Shown: piece by piece, positions 47,104-58,974 of the stretch
How positions within the stretch are numbered: the stretch's first letter is position 1
How the letters are laid out: each line of letters starts with the position of its first letter
DNA from: Reticulitermes speratus
Taxonomy: Eukaryota > Arthropoda > Insecta > Blattodea > Rhinotermitidae
Assembly: GCA_021186555.1 (NCBI GenBank)
Contig: JAJKFL010000006.1
Coordinates: 28,517,478-28,581,477, forward strand
Direction of reading: 5' to 3'
Length of the DNA: 64,000 nucleotides
The notes under the pieces: model-generated
Databases searched by the model: none
Told to the model about the DNA's origin: nothing
The model's input: only the letters and a program-made list of their open reading frames with translations
Position numbers and translations under genes: made by a program

Positions 47104-47392
47104 AACAGTAGAGGCCAGGATAGCATGGTCGATATAGTGACTCGCTACGGGTTGGACGGGTCCGTTGATCGAATTCCGGTAGGGCCAGGCTTTCCGCACC
47201 TGTCCATACTGGCCCACTCAGCATCTTGTGCAATGGTAAACGGGTCTCTTTCTCGGGTGTAAAGCGGCCACAGCGTGGCGTTCACCACCCACCCTCACCT
47301 ACCGCCGAGGATCAAAAAAGAGTAACGTTATAAATCTAATACCCTCTGGGCCTGCAGGCCTGTTCTAGGGTGAACGTTACCTTTACCTAAAT
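47104..47392 (+). mobile_element. SINE-D copy
   Basis: A tRNA-like head (ATAGCATGGTCGATATAGTG, then GATCGAATTCC as a weak box B), a GC-rich body (GTAAAGCGGCCACAGCGTGG), and a GTTACCTTTACCT end. It is the only copy in the window. The end resembles SINE-B and SINE-E. Confidence 0.6.
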
Positions 47393-48239
47393 CGAATAGT
47401 TAGCTTAGCATTATTATATAAGCAAATAAACGTCCGCTGAACTGTAACAATACACGCTATAAAATAAGGATGTGGAGAGATGCACAAACTTGGCTTAACA
47501 ATAGAGTATCGAATTTTGTGAACTTCCACCCTTGAAACTGAAGTGGCTTCTGCAAGGTCAGGTCACTTAATGCGAAGAAGAGAATGGATACTTGAAAATA
47601 AACATCATCGAAGATAACCAGCTGCACTCTTTCATAACGTACGAGTATGGAAATAGCATGTACCACCACTGCCCCTTACGACACTGTCACACGCATAAGT
47701 TCAGTCAATCTATTCAGCTAGACCCTTCTTTGTGTTTGTAAATTTAAAAAAGTCGATTTACATCACGACGTATTTTGGACGCACTGTTTGGATAGCTTTA
47801 ATTTACTAACCAAATACAACATACAAACAAACTTAAAAACTTAAAATGGAACATAGGGTACAAATACTAAGCAGTGAACATGTTTACTAAAGACATATGA
47901 AATATACTGCGCAGGTTTGTCTGCTGACAAGCTATTTTATGACGGGAAAGAGGAAAATCATTTGATTCTCTGACTACTGTCAGCGTCACCCGCAACTTTT
48001 TACTGGCTGTGACAATCGTAATGATACACGCACCACATAAACAAACATGTTATGAAACTCCATTATCTATGCACAAAAACGTTTCAGGCTCAATTTCAAG
48101 CGACAGTATTACTTTTGATGCCCGAAAGGCAGCGAAGAGAGGCGTGCCTGAAACGACAGATTTATATGAAAGACCTTTATTAGCTGAAAATGTAGATAAT
48201 ATTGTTCATCCATTTAACCAAATAGTTAACTAGTAGTAA

Positions 48240-48478
48240 TTGGGCTACGGGTTCGAAAATTGCAGGATAATGGTTCCATTCGTGGACCGGATTTGGGCAC
48301 ACACAGCCTCCTATTCAAAGGGTAATGGAGGGTCGCTGCCTGAGGGAAAAGCTGCAGAAACGTGAACCCGGCCACTCACCTCCATGTACTGCCAAGGTTA
48401 AGAAAGATTAGAGCTATACCTCCCATTCTCCTTACATGCCTTCATTGCGTGTACAGGGACAACTTGACCTTTACCATC
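48240..48478 (+). mobile_element. SINE-E copy 3
   Basis: GGGCTACGGGTTCGAAAATT carries a box B-like core. Then AGAGCTATACCTCCCATTCT, TACATGCCTTCATTGCGTGT and a GACCTTTACCAT end. It is the best-preserved family member after the 59.8-kb copy. Confidence 0.6.
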
Positions 48479-48624
48479 CCATGAATATATATGGTTGGTG
48501 TAAGTATAGCTTTATGAATTTTTAACCTCGACACCAGACAGAGATGAATGTGTGAACTTCACTTTCGTCCCCAAGGGATGCTCATCGGCGTTGAGAGACG
48601 TAGGGGCTGTAACGGGCAGAATGT

Positions 48625-48735
48625 GGTTGTGTGTGTGTGTGTGTGTGTGTGTACGTGTGTATGTGTGTGTTTATGTACGTATGTATGTATATATGTATGT
48701 ATGTGCGTATGTATGTATGTATGTATGTATGTATT
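48625..48735. repeat. (GT)n / (GTAT)n microsatellite
   Basis: A GT run of about 28 bases is followed by GTAT/GTATGT repeats. All open frames across it are artefacts. Confidence 0.95.
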
Positions 48736-49104
48736 ATACTGAAAAAATTTTATATTTGAAAAAACCTTCGAACTACTAAAGTAATACATCAACTTGTGAA
48801 TAATTAGCAACACATACAGAAGAATCATAAACGAGCAGAAGGTAAAATCACAACTACCTGTAACATAATATTTGTGTGCCCTATAATTTAAATGGCAGTA
48901 CAAGTGCCATTTATGATATTCAAACACATCTCATAGCCTGATAATGACCGAACGGTCAAGAGAAGTACCTGCGTGACTTCAAAGAAAATGAATGTGGATT
49001 TAAGCTGCATGTCAAGAAGTATGTATTGCACAACGCTGATCGTTATTAAGGTACAGGAAACTACAGAGATTATACTGAGTTGTCTCGCCGAGCAGACAGA
49101 AATA

Positions 49105-49879
49105 CCGTATATTCTCGAATCTAATCCGCACCCTTTTTACAGTTTTAGAGGGCTAAAAAATCAGATGCGGATTAGATTCGCGTGCGGATTAGATTCGCGG
49201 TCTAAAACTGGATTTTGGAAAAATGATTGAGCTGCTGTACGTGCCGTAAGAACAATACAATACAATAATCTATTATTTTATTATTTATTATTATAATTTA
49301 TTATTCATCAGACTCGCCGTCATCACTCATAACTGAATCGTTATCCGTGCTCTCCACCCACTATCATCTTTATCTTCAACATCGTCCTCCCATACAATGT
49401 CATCGCTGCCTTGTGTTTCCGCCATAGTCGAACGTTGCTTTCATCAACTCCAAAAATTGCAGCGGCTTTGCGGTTTCCATTCTCCTCTGCGCACCGAATA
49501 ACTTCACGTTTGAACTTTGCCGTATATGAGAGTCGTTTAGATTTCAGGCGTCCCTCTTCCATAACTACGGTACACGACAAATTGGAACAAGCAACTCCCA
49601 CGTTTCAACAACTAAGGCTCAGCTGGCTTCAGACGAGATTGCGCACGTCTGTTGAGAAAGACCCCGCCTCTATCGGTATGACTCATCGACCACAGGCGTA
49701 GCGTCGGATTTTAACGCATTAGTAACATCCAATATTATTCAATCAGTCGCCCCGTGGGCAAGGGGTGGTTGAAGGAAAGGTGCGGATTAGAATCGCGAAC
49801 TAACTTTTTTAATTTAAGAAATCGCCAAAACCTGAGTGCGGATTAGATTCGGATGCGGATTAGATTCGAGAATATACGG
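49105..49879 (-). mobile_element. Internally deleted pogo/Tigger-type DNA transposon
   Basis: The inverted ends match perfectly over 29 bases (49102-49130 against 49854-49882) and contain ATATTCTCGAATCTAATCCG. A TA at each edge (49103-49104, 49880-49881) fits the TA target of the Tc1/mariner-pogo group. GCGGATTAGATTCG or a close variant occurs at least five times near the ends, three of them at the left (49168-49200) and right borders, and may be transposase-binding sites. Between them lies the transposase gene described separately. At about 775 bp it is far shorter than an autonomous element. Confidence 0.92.
49301..49601 (-). pseudogene. pogo-type transposase, N-terminal DNA-binding domain joined to C-terminal tail
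   Basis: From ATG at 49601 the frame gives a helix-turn-helix DNA-binding domain, KRLSYTAKFKREVIRCAEEN then GNRKAAAIFGVDESNVRLWR, of the CENP-B/pogo (BrkDBD-like) class. Homology stops after KHKAAM. In another frame the remaining codons read VESTDNDSVMSDDGESDE before a TAA at 49301-49303, an acidic tail typical of the C-terminus of such transposases. The DDE catalytic core between them is deleted, with a frame change at the junction near 49345-49390. The element could still make a DNA-binding fragment of 86 residues. Confidence 0.8.
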
Positions 49880-50570
49880 TATGAGCTCGGCTATGCAAGG
49901 CGAGCCGGACGACTGTGACATCATTTTGCCAGAACTTCAACACCCAACTATAGCTCAGTTACATGTGTTGTCTCATAGACAGCTGGTTATTTCGTCTAGA
50001 AACTTTTATTTTTTGTGTAAAGACATCGTTAGTATATTTTTGAAAAGACCACAAGTGTTATGAGAAAAATGTAGCCTGAAGTTGTAAAACATACTTCGCG
50101 CAAACAGTGCAACGAAGAAAAGCAATATACAGAAGAGCGGAAAAGAGATTCGGTGCTGGACAAAAATAAAATAGGAAAACTTGCACTTTTCTTGGATGGT
50201 GCATTCTTTATATTAAGTATGAATGGAAAAATAAAAGATGTTCGTGTTATACAAATCCCTGTGCAGTTCGTACAGTTTCCTGTATATGTCCTTAAACTGC
50301 AGTGGACGGGGGCAAAATCACAAAGCCTGTCTTCCTCAAAGGAACAAATTCAGGCCGTTAAATTAAATAAATCCCGACACAATTATTCTGGGAATTCATA
50401 GAAGTAAATAAAATGCAGGAAAATTTACATTTTTACAAGTACTAAATGAAAACAAATGATCTTTTGTGTGTCAAAGAATATCTTCAGAATGTAAGAGGCC
50501 TGCTAAGAAGTTCAGGTCAACATTTCAGGGCTGTTCTATGAAGTAATCTAAGCTGAGCTCTAAGGGAAAT

Positions 50571-50856
50571 TAGCAAACCATATACAGACCTGGACAGGTC
50601 CTTAGGTCTTTAAGAGGTTGAGGCTCCCAGAATTTCCAGACAATCGGCACATGAAGGTGGCAAGGTTGTCATCCCTACGCACTGGCCGCCTTTACCCCCC
50701 AGGAGATTCCCCTGGTACTCATTTCTGTTACAGGCTGGGAAGGGAAGGATTAAGGATTAAGTCAATGAAAAATCCCAATGACCCATTCGGGAATCAAATC
50801 TACGACCTTCCGGCTTGTAACGCAGTGCCTCAACCAAATGCGCCACCGCACCCCCA
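50571..50856 (-). mobile_element. SINE-B copy 3
   Basis: Minus-strand copy flanked by CTCTAAGGGAAAT at 50558-50570 and 50857-50869, an exact 13-bp target duplication. The CTTTACC tail is shortened. The head reads GCGGTGGCGCATTTGGTTGA on the minus strand. Confidence 0.9.
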
Positions 50857-50869
50857 CTCTAAGGGAAAT

Positions 50870-53540
50870 ATGGACACTAAATTACTGGTGGATGCAGGCT
50901 TCGTTCGCGACAGAGCTGCTGCGGCCATAACTGTCTTGCTGAAGCCAAAAATTAATGAGTCGCTCTGTATAACGTAAAAACACATCATGAATCTAAATAT
51001 CAATTAATTTAATCACACAATTAAATCATGAAGATATTTTTTGCGTAATATTCTCCTAAACCTTGTACCTTGACGCATTTTAGTTTCAAACACCCTTTTC
51101 AGTGCCCTGTCCACAAGCACTCTCAAAGCCTCTATGTTTCTATATTACAATTAGGAAAAAACTTTCACATGAATATTACATAAGTGGCGGAACAGTGGTT
51201 TTCTGTAAGCCTTAATTTAAAACGCTTTCTCGAACCCTTTAAAGCCCTTTGGTTACTGTGTGTAAAACAGTTTCACACAAAAAGTTTTATGTTTTGTCCA
51301 CAGAGGGCATTTATATATTTTGTATGTTTGTCAGAACAAGCAGCGATTATTTCCCCATACAGAATCAAATGATTGGTTTTCATAACTGAGACCCACTGTT
51401 TACCGTGCGGTAAGAAATAAATCATTAAAAGTACTTCGGTTAAATTCCGTTTTCAGAGTTTTAGGAGACTACGTAAAACATATACATTAGCAAATGCCTG
51501 TATTAGCTTTCTTAATACTAATATCAACACGACATACAACTGCGGCGTTTTAAGAGCATTTTAAAATCTGTAATATTAAGTTTCTCTTATAGTATGACTG
51601 CGTAAAATCCAGTAAACTTTCTAATTTGGCGGGCGTCTGGTTTATTCACTTATCGCGCCTTAGGAAAGGCAAACGGGCATTACGGTAACTGCACGACGTC
51701 AAATGACGTTTTCTTGACAGAGGAAACACAACAGTCCGGAACACTGCAGCGCCATGTCTATCTACCCTGTCAGATGTCTGTTACCGTGCACATATCAGCT
51801 ACATAAAGTTTCTCGTGCATTTTATTCCTACAAATAATTTAGTAGCTAATTCTATGATAAAGTGGCCTTCTTAAAAAGCTAAGAGTCGCTCATCTGGTTA
51901 AGAATTTTCCTACCTTTTATAAAGTCTCCAGGTAATCACCGTGTTTGTACGGCCCCCCCCCCCCCCACTACGAAATACCGTTATCCTCATCCAGCATCCA
52001 GTCTGTGTCCTCACACCATATACCTTCAATAAGGGAGGTGCCCAGGCTCGAACCTAGACCAGAACACCGAGAAGCCTCAGCATTTTTGTGGTTATATTAA
52101 GCCCCTCCAGGCTACTGTCGAGATAGTATAAGCCAGCTCATGGTGGCTTTGTTCCACATCCTATACCATTTAATATTCACCATCATACGGTCATTTGACG
52201 CTACATGTTCTTAGATACACTGTATCTTTAAATAGACTAAAACCAAAATACCTTAAAGCCCCTTTTAAAAATAATCTTTCTTCTACTCGTATGTCTTCGA
52301 ATGGCTTTTCTTTTCACGTTTTCTGGCAAAACGTTTTGTATGCATAACGTGTGTCTAGATCATGTTACATATCTTGCCACTTTTGTAATTCTTTATGCAT
52401 CTTCACCTTACTGCTAGTAGGTGAAGAGTAAAGAACAGGCCAGGAGCCTCACTGCTACGTAAATTTAGCCCTTGATAAGAATTTCCCGTAGAAAATGTCT
52501 TGTCTGTGTCGCCAAGTTAAACAAAATATTTCCCTGAAACATCCAGCTTAGCATATGTTTTTCCTGGTATACCTAAACCACTCAGGTAAATTTCGGGCGG
52601 AATGTAACATTCACAAGAAGTAGGAACATTCCATTATTTTCAAGGATTATCCTTATTAGTGTGTTCCGACATCTATATTTATATCCTGGATTAAACTTTC
52701 CACAGTTTAAACAACATTTTTCTGAGTGCTGCGAATTAGTAACATTCTTCTTCTTAATGTTCAACCTTTTCGTATATTCTAATAAAATATTACAGCAAAT
52801 CTACTCCCTTCCATTCCCTCTAAATGATGAACCGGATTTGTTTTGTGGTAAATTATTTCACCCAGGTCGTAGAATAAGCACAATCATTCCGTTTGGTTTC
52901 CAATATGATCGGTTTTCCTATAGTCCACGATGCTTCCTGCTAGCCGCTTTACATTGGCTTAAAGGTGTCTCTAATGCGGCTTGCTGGCGTGCCAGCATTC
53001 CGATACACAGTGTCAGTCACAATGGCCGGGCTCTCTAAGGGCTGCACTGCTTGTAACAGTCGTACTCGAATAGTGGAATGCACTTCCAATGGAGGATTGT
53101 ATGCGTTTATTCTGTGCTTGTGCTGTCAGAGGTATTGCGATGAGTCGATTTCCAATCTAAGGATTCCCACTAAACCTTTACAAACAAGATTTAGAAACCT
53201 GGATGACGGGGAATACTGGGTCATATTTGCATCTTCTGCCACAAGGTAAATAATAATAAGATTAGAGCCATTACTTTAAAGAATCCATCGCCGTTTCATA
53301 GAGCTTTCTAGCTGCACGTCACTTAAATGGAAGGCTACTAATTTCACGATCAAAACTTTAAAATTATTAAAATTTATATTTTATCCCAATTCGGGTATAT
53401 CTAAAGGTCCAAATTTCTTGAAATTGCACTAATTAAGAATAGAAAGCACTCGTACATGCTTTGGCTATTGTCTAGCCATCTTCAGGCAGTATCAATACCA
53501 AAACATGTATACACCATAGTTATACAGCTTTTGTATACGT
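50870..53540. other. No firm feature; possible host or repeat frame at 52.66-53.25 kb
   Basis: A C15 run lies at 51952-51966. At 52030-52060 GTTCGAGCCTGGGCACC (minus) resembles a pol III box B, but no head or tail can be traced. Overlapping plus frames 52661-53038 (125 codons) and 52965-53249 (94 codons, CTACNSRTRIVECTSNGG) show no domain. Confidence 0.35.
53450..53490 (-). ncRNA. Hammerhead-like motif (GAAA altered)
   Basis: On the minus strand CUGAAGA, U, GGCUA, GACAA, UAGCC, AAAG, CAUGUA. The core and five-base stem II are perfect, and GAAA has become AAAG. No convincing stem I. Confidence 0.5.
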
Positions 53541-53832
53541 AAAAGGTACCGCTATCCCATTACAGGCCTGGACAGGCCCTTAGGGCTCTAGGAGGTTGAG
53601 GCTCACAGAATGTGTAGACAATTGGCACAAGAAGGTGGCAAGGTTGTCAGTCCTGCGCCCCGGCCGCCCTTACCCCCCAGGACATATACGAGGTACTCAT
53701 TTCTGTTAGAGGCTGAGTCGACCCAGGGCCCTAATGCGGCCAGAAGAATTAAGTAAATGAAAAATTCCAATTAATCGACCCCGCGACCTTCCGGCTTGTA
53801 CCGCTGTGACTCAACAAACTGTACCACCGCGG
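53541..53832 (-). mobile_element. SINE-B copy 4
   Basis: AAAAGGTACCGCTATCCCAT (tail, plus strand), AGGCCTGGACAGGCCCTTAG, GTAGACAATTGGCACAAGAA, and the head GGTACAGTTTGTTGAGTCAC on minus. It is an older copy; no clear target duplication. Confidence 0.8.
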
Positions 53833-54442
53833 CAAGAGACCATTAAGACACCTATGTACAGTCTTATATAGAACTTATGTTAAAATCATTATCTTACAAG
53901 ATATTTAAGGAAATCCTCTGCATCCAAACACCTTGGAGGTGCAAAATCTTTTCGAATGAAATCGGGTGGTAAATCCTACATATAGTAACTATATGTTTAC
54001 ACCATGAAGGATCACTCTCTATTCTGAATAAATGCAGTATAAACTTATTTTACATTTATCAATCGCACGGAAGATGTACAATATTAAGAATATTAAGAAT
54101 AGGCTTGTATTTACAATTAAACAAGTTAGAGCTTTGTAGTGACAGCGTGGGTGGGATAAACTGTAGACGTGACGGTAACAAAGCCCACATGAACTGGTTG
54201 TTACTTACGGCTTATGCTTTGACGGCACCTCCGTGCACAAATCCATGCTACGAAGTAAAGGAGGTGAAGCAATATGTATATGGAGTTACACACGTAATAC
54301 GAAGATGAGCGAACTTGGCTTACTATAGGCCTAGGCATAAAACAATGAATCACATTACGGCAGAATGCAAAACGGATAAAGAAAGAACAAAAATGTGGAT
54401 AAATATCTCAGAATGAAAATGTAGAGAAAAAGTATGTTTAGC

Positions 54443-54760
54443 TCAGGGGTTATCAAATGTTTTCGCTGATGTACCACTGAATGACATTCAAAAATTTCAA
54501 TGTACCAACAATATTTTTGAACTTCAATAAAAAAAGCTGAAATTGGGAAGATTGGCTGACAGCGGGGATGAGTTGTATAATGTTGTCAGCAATGCTGCAT
54601 ATTAGCAAATATATGTGGCTTATGCTCCATTTATTTTTTTAAATTTGTATCTCTTTTTTATATTTCGATTTTTTTTATTAAGGCTGCATAACATTAAATA
54701 ATGTTTGGCGTACCAATAGTAGTAGTAGTACGCGTACCACAATTTTAAACATGATGAAAG
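54443..54760. other. Possible hAT-like non-autonomous element
   Basis: CAGGGGTTATCAAATG followed by GATGTACCACTGAATGAC at the left, and GCGTACCAATAGTAG and GTACGCGTACCAC at the right, resemble the ends of hAT elements with a CAGGGGTTCTCAAA terminus. The right terminus proper is missing. Confidence 0.35.
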
Positions 54761-55245
54761 AAAAGCATTTAATATTTACGCAACGATATTTGACGCGCTG
54801 TGACTAAAACTCTCAAGACTGCTTATTGCGAGCCTGAATTTACGTACCCACATCTACAGTCTTAGCTTACAGCAGTAAATAATAGAAGATTCGAAGCGGG
54901 TTACAAGTACGAGTATATGGCTCTGTACAGAAAATATCAGCCTGGCGTCAAAAGGTAACGTGCCAATGTAATTTCATGCCCCCACGTAACGAAGATGAAA
55001 ATATAATTCATATATTACGAAACTGTAATGAGACATAGAAGTGGCGATAACAAGTTTTAGATAATAAATGGTTACATATAAACGAAGAAATAGCATACAA
55101 GGAGATAATAAGCTGTAATAAGATCGCATAATAAAAAAATTTAAGCAAATTTTTGTACGAAATAAAGGGCATGTGAGAAAATGAAGTGACATGAAAAGTG
55201 TAAAGGATAGTGGAAATGACAAAGGGGTACTGTATATATAGAAAC

Positions 55246-55246
<1 letters not shown>

Positions 55247-55277
<31 letters not shown>
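55247..55277. repeat. (AT)n microsatellite
   Basis: About 28 bases of alternating A and T. Confidence 0.9.
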
Positions 55278-55283
<6 letters not shown>

Positions 55284-56124
55284 AACTTATATGAGCGTTA
55301 ACTCCTGACACAAGATAGTGATTAGTTTAGATACATTTTAGCCATTAGTATTAAACATAATGGATAGGTACTGACAAAAACCCAGTGTTACCAGTTACAG
55401 CTAAAAATGAAAATGAAACTGAACTAATAAATCTCAAATTGAATTTTAATTTGAAATATAATCTCATCACTAATTAATCGCGTCTGTTGTATAATTATTC
55501 AAGTACGTCAATATATATGTAGTATGGAGAGGTAACACACTAATGTTCTCACTTTAAGAAATGGTTTATATGGCGTTAAATAAAGTAACATCGATATTCA
55601 TTGCATGAGCACAACATATCTTTATTAGTTCACGGCTGCTTCCTTCCAAGTACTTTCCAAATCCTGAAACACCAAACATCATACCATCGACGCTATAGAC
55701 TACAGTCCACATACTGATAATGTCGCATAAAGGAATAAAACTGAAAGCCACAGACAATGATGACACAATGTTAGAGCCCACAGGCAGTTTACACTAGGGA
55801 TACACTTCATCGTCGTACAGAGTTTTTTGTGAAAGAGTAACTGACTGCGAAGTGTACAGGGAACAGATTTTTCAGTATTACGTTTTAGGAATTTAAAAAA
55901 CACTCATGATGCCTCTCTCACTTTTGGTGCAACCAAACTTAAGAAATAAATTTATCTTACCTCAATTTCAAAGACAGAAATAAACAACACAGTCGTCATA
56001 GGTCTGCTTACCTGCAAAGAGAATGTAAGTTTTTCGTCAGCAGGGCCAAAGCAATTATTACAAGCAGTGCTTAATGAGAGACTGTAGAATATAACGAATG
56101 TCGGAGAATTCAGGCTTCCTCCGC

Positions 56125-56345
56125 TGGTGCAGATGAGGTCTTCGTTCTTATGGGTTGTTAATGCAGCGTATGTTGGTACTTGTTTATCGGCGTTTGGGGA
56201 CAACCATCGGTCCTATCTTCAGGGTTCTTCAACTGTTTAGCCTTGAAGATGGAACCGATAAGCTCTTCCGAAACGTCGATAAACAACTACCAACGTGCGC
56301 TGTGTTGACACCCAGAAGAGCGAAGACCTCATACAACAAATATAT
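56125..56345. repeat. Foldback with head-to-head hammerhead-like pair
   Basis: Arms start at 56125 (GATGAGGTCTTCGTTCTTAT) and end near 56345 (AGAGCGAAGACCTCATACAA). Plus copy (56235-56289): GUUUA, GCC, UUGAAGA, GGAA...UUCC, GAAA, CGUC, GAUAAAC. Stem I forms by GUUUA/UAAAC and a closing C-G. C3 is U. Minus copy (56182-56226): CUGAAGA intact, but GAAA has become CAAA and CGUC is CGCC. Neither copy alone has a full core. Confidence 0.6.
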
Positions 56346-56383
56346 TTAAAGCCCAATTAAAAGTCAATGACAAGTTTTATTAT

Positions 56384-56647
56384 TATTTTTTCCTATGGCT
56401 CGACAGCCCTTTATGGGCCTGGGCCTCCTCGTTTCGTCGAGGATTTTATGGTCACACCATTTAGACACACCACAGTCAGTAGGACTCCTCTGGACGAGGG
56501 ACCAGTTCGTCGCAGAGACCTCTACCTGACAACACACAACACTCACAAGAGACAGACATCCATGCCCCCGGTGGGATTCGAACCACGATCCTAGTAAGCG
56601 AGCGGCCGAAGACCCAAGCCTTAGACCGCACGGCCACTGGCATCGGC
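56384..56647 (-). mobile_element. SINE-A copy 9
   Basis: Full-length minus-strand copy, flanked by AATGACAAGTTTTAT (56366-56380) and AATGACAAGTCTTAT (56649-56663), 14 of 15 identical. Box B is one base short (GTGGTTCGAATCCC, read on minus). Confidence 0.9.
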
Positions 56648-56999
56648 TAATGACAAGTCTTATGGTGGTTTGTAAATAAATTCTGTGGGACTCCGACAGT
56701 GGTCTGTCGCAGTTAGGACTACGTAATATTTGGAGTTTGTCCATCGCCCAGTGTTTCAATAATACAAAACATTATACACAAGTTTCTTGAAAATTGGGGT
56801 AGTTGAAAAAAATGTAGGTTATATAGAAGCTAAGAATTGTTAGGGCTAAGGGACACTCGTGGCGGAAACACATAGTTTCCAAACGTTTGTGTTCACTGTT
56901 TTGTGTTTCTGAAACCCACAGACAATAAAAGAAGTCCATAAGGCAAACAGTCCTGAATATATTTTTCTGTATCACGTACTGATATCAGTTTATATACAA

Positions 57000-57930
57000 G
57001 TTTAAGCTTCAATCTTACGTCAGCTGTAATCACGTCACTGACCGTAAGAAATTAAAAACCGCGAAGTTTGAGTGACCTGAAACACCACAATACTAATAAC
57101 AAGCTGTGTACAAATTGTTGAAGACACGAATTATTACAAACTACAAGACTATATCATAGGACTAAGTTTTTTCTTTAATGAACAACTACATACTTAAAAG
57201 GAGGAAATATTATGTTATGAGATGGTACCGGACGATTCCCGTTCACGTAAAAGTAATTCAAAATAAAAAATGTAGCATTTCCGTTTAGTGGTAATCAAGT
57301 GATGTATTAAACTATCTAATGATTTTGAAACTGACATCGTAGAACTTCTTTCTTCCGCAACAGAAATGAAAACCTGAGCCCATTATGATCAACGACAAAC
57401 TAATTATTCTGGAGGCTTGTCCTTCCAGTATTGCTAGGTATTTATTTCAGCATCCTGAAGGATATTGAAGGAGAGGAAGGAAGGGTATCACACATTTCCG
57501 TAATTTAAACATTATAATCTACACAGGCTTTTAACAGCTTGACGCAATACACAGTGATGACAGTCCAAGGGAACTGAAATACTGCTGTGACAGAACAAAA
57601 TGAATGTGTTGATGGAATGTGATTATGCAATGAGTCATTATCACTATCATTATCGCGAATAATGCTTCTCGTAGTGACTACAGAACAGCGTCATAACACA
57701 ACGTCATTCATAATCATCATCACACTTTTTCTAAACTCTATATCGAGTATCTGATACAGTACATTCAACTGTTTAAAACCCAGTGGTAACTACAGGTACC
57801 ATCCGCTGTACCATTAACAGACTCTGCATTTTGATAGTCTTGTGTACTTTGTAATGTGTATGATACTCAAATGCCGATAACTTCTCTTTAATGTGGAAAA
57901 GGACTGTGTTCTCTGTGAAGTGGGGACTGA
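57000..57930. other. No recognisable feature
   Basis: AT-rich DNA without a convincing frame or repeat. Confidence 0.45.
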
Positions 57931-58132
57931 ATTTTGAGCGCATTCGCAAAATTGCGAAAAGCCACTGTTTGCTTCGTCATGTCTGTCTGTCCGCATGGAA
58001 CAACTTTGCTCCCACTGGATGGATTTTCATTAAATTTGATGTTTGACGATATTTCGAAAATCTGTCGAGAAAATTCAAGTTTCATTGAAATCTGACAAGA
58101 ATAACGGGTACTTTACACGAAGACCTATGTAC

Positions 58133-58340
58133 ATTTACAACAATAAATTCTAAAAGGTTCTGACGAAGGTAACATTGAGAACTAATTGCTTTCTGGACTT
58201 TGTCCATCGTCCGGAAATCTGAGTAGGTGTCTCCCTCCCCCTTCACCTGAGGACGAAAGCAGATACAGCTTCCGAAACGTCGTGATTTTAGATTTCCGGA
58301 CGATGGACAAAGTCCAGAAACCAATTAGTTCTCAATTTAA
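58133..58340. repeat. Foldback element nested in the family repeat
   Basis: TGGACTTTGTCCATCGTCCG, preceded by GAGAACTAATTG, is mirrored at 58295-58336 by CGGACGATGGACAAAGTCCA then CCAATTAGTTCTC. The hammerhead-like motif with an intact core lies in the centre and right arm. The left arm looks like a partial inverted copy. Confidence 0.85.
58243..58285 (+). ncRNA. Hammerhead ribozyme candidate, full conserved core
   Basis: Order: UCAC (58243-58246), CUGAGGA (58247-58253), stem II GAAAGC...GCUUC (five pairs and one bulged A), GAAA (58274-58277), CGU, C, then GUGA (58282-58285). UCAC/GUGA gives a four-base stem I. All CUGANGA and GAAA residues are present. Stem III is the minimal ACGU palindrome seen in Penelope-type hammerheads, which may need dimers to be stable. 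The predicted cut is after C58281. The mapping to type I topology is by eye. Confidence 0.7.
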
Positions 58341-58974
58341 ATAATATTTCGCCGAATTCCTCTTAGAATGAGAAATGTTTCAGACAAAAGTTGTAGAGAA
58401 AATCAAAACACAGCTTTATATTCAATATTTTTGTTTCGAAAATCGTGCTGTTTATGAGATAATGTGGAAAAATATGGTCCAGCCATACAAGCCACAGATG
58501 ACAATATGACGTAGAAAATATGCGATTTTCATGCCGGAGCAGGCAATAGTACAGACAAACAATCATAATATTTAATACTTATGATTTCCCACGGCAATAG
58601 TGGTTACGCTAACGCGCCTCAATATTACCTTATAGTTCATTGCCTGTCTTGTTAAATATAATATGCATGACGCATCTTAAAGAGTTAAATAAATATTGGT
58701 TTTTGGTGTTAATAGCAGATGTCTACGATTCTCCGTTCTGATACTTGAAAATTCCTCTGTATGTGGCCACTCTGCCGTAAGGAGGAAAGCCAAGTATTGG
58801 CACTCAACAAAGCCGAAGTAAGAACAATGTCAACGTCCCATATTTCTTATGCAATACAACGAGATCCACTCAAAAGTCAGTTCTGCAAACAGAAGATTAT
58901 TTAAAGTAAAACGGGTTTTAAATAAGACTGAGCTCCTTTATTTATGTCTCTTCCTTTATGTACCACAGGCATGA

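Larger units (their letters stand above)
57935..58645 (-). repeat. GCGCGTTCGC-family repeat, copy 8, with nested insertion
   Basis: Minus-strand copy: GAGCGCATTCGCAAAATTGC at one end, and GTTACGCTAACGCGCCTCAA then CATTGCCTGTCTTGTT at the other. It is split by the foldback at about 58128-58345. The GCGCATGCGC site is lost. Confidence 0.8.

Noticed and set aside
48548-48927. ORFs rich in V/C/Y or H/T over 48.55-48.93 kb
   Set aside because: They are translations of a GT/GTAT microsatellite.
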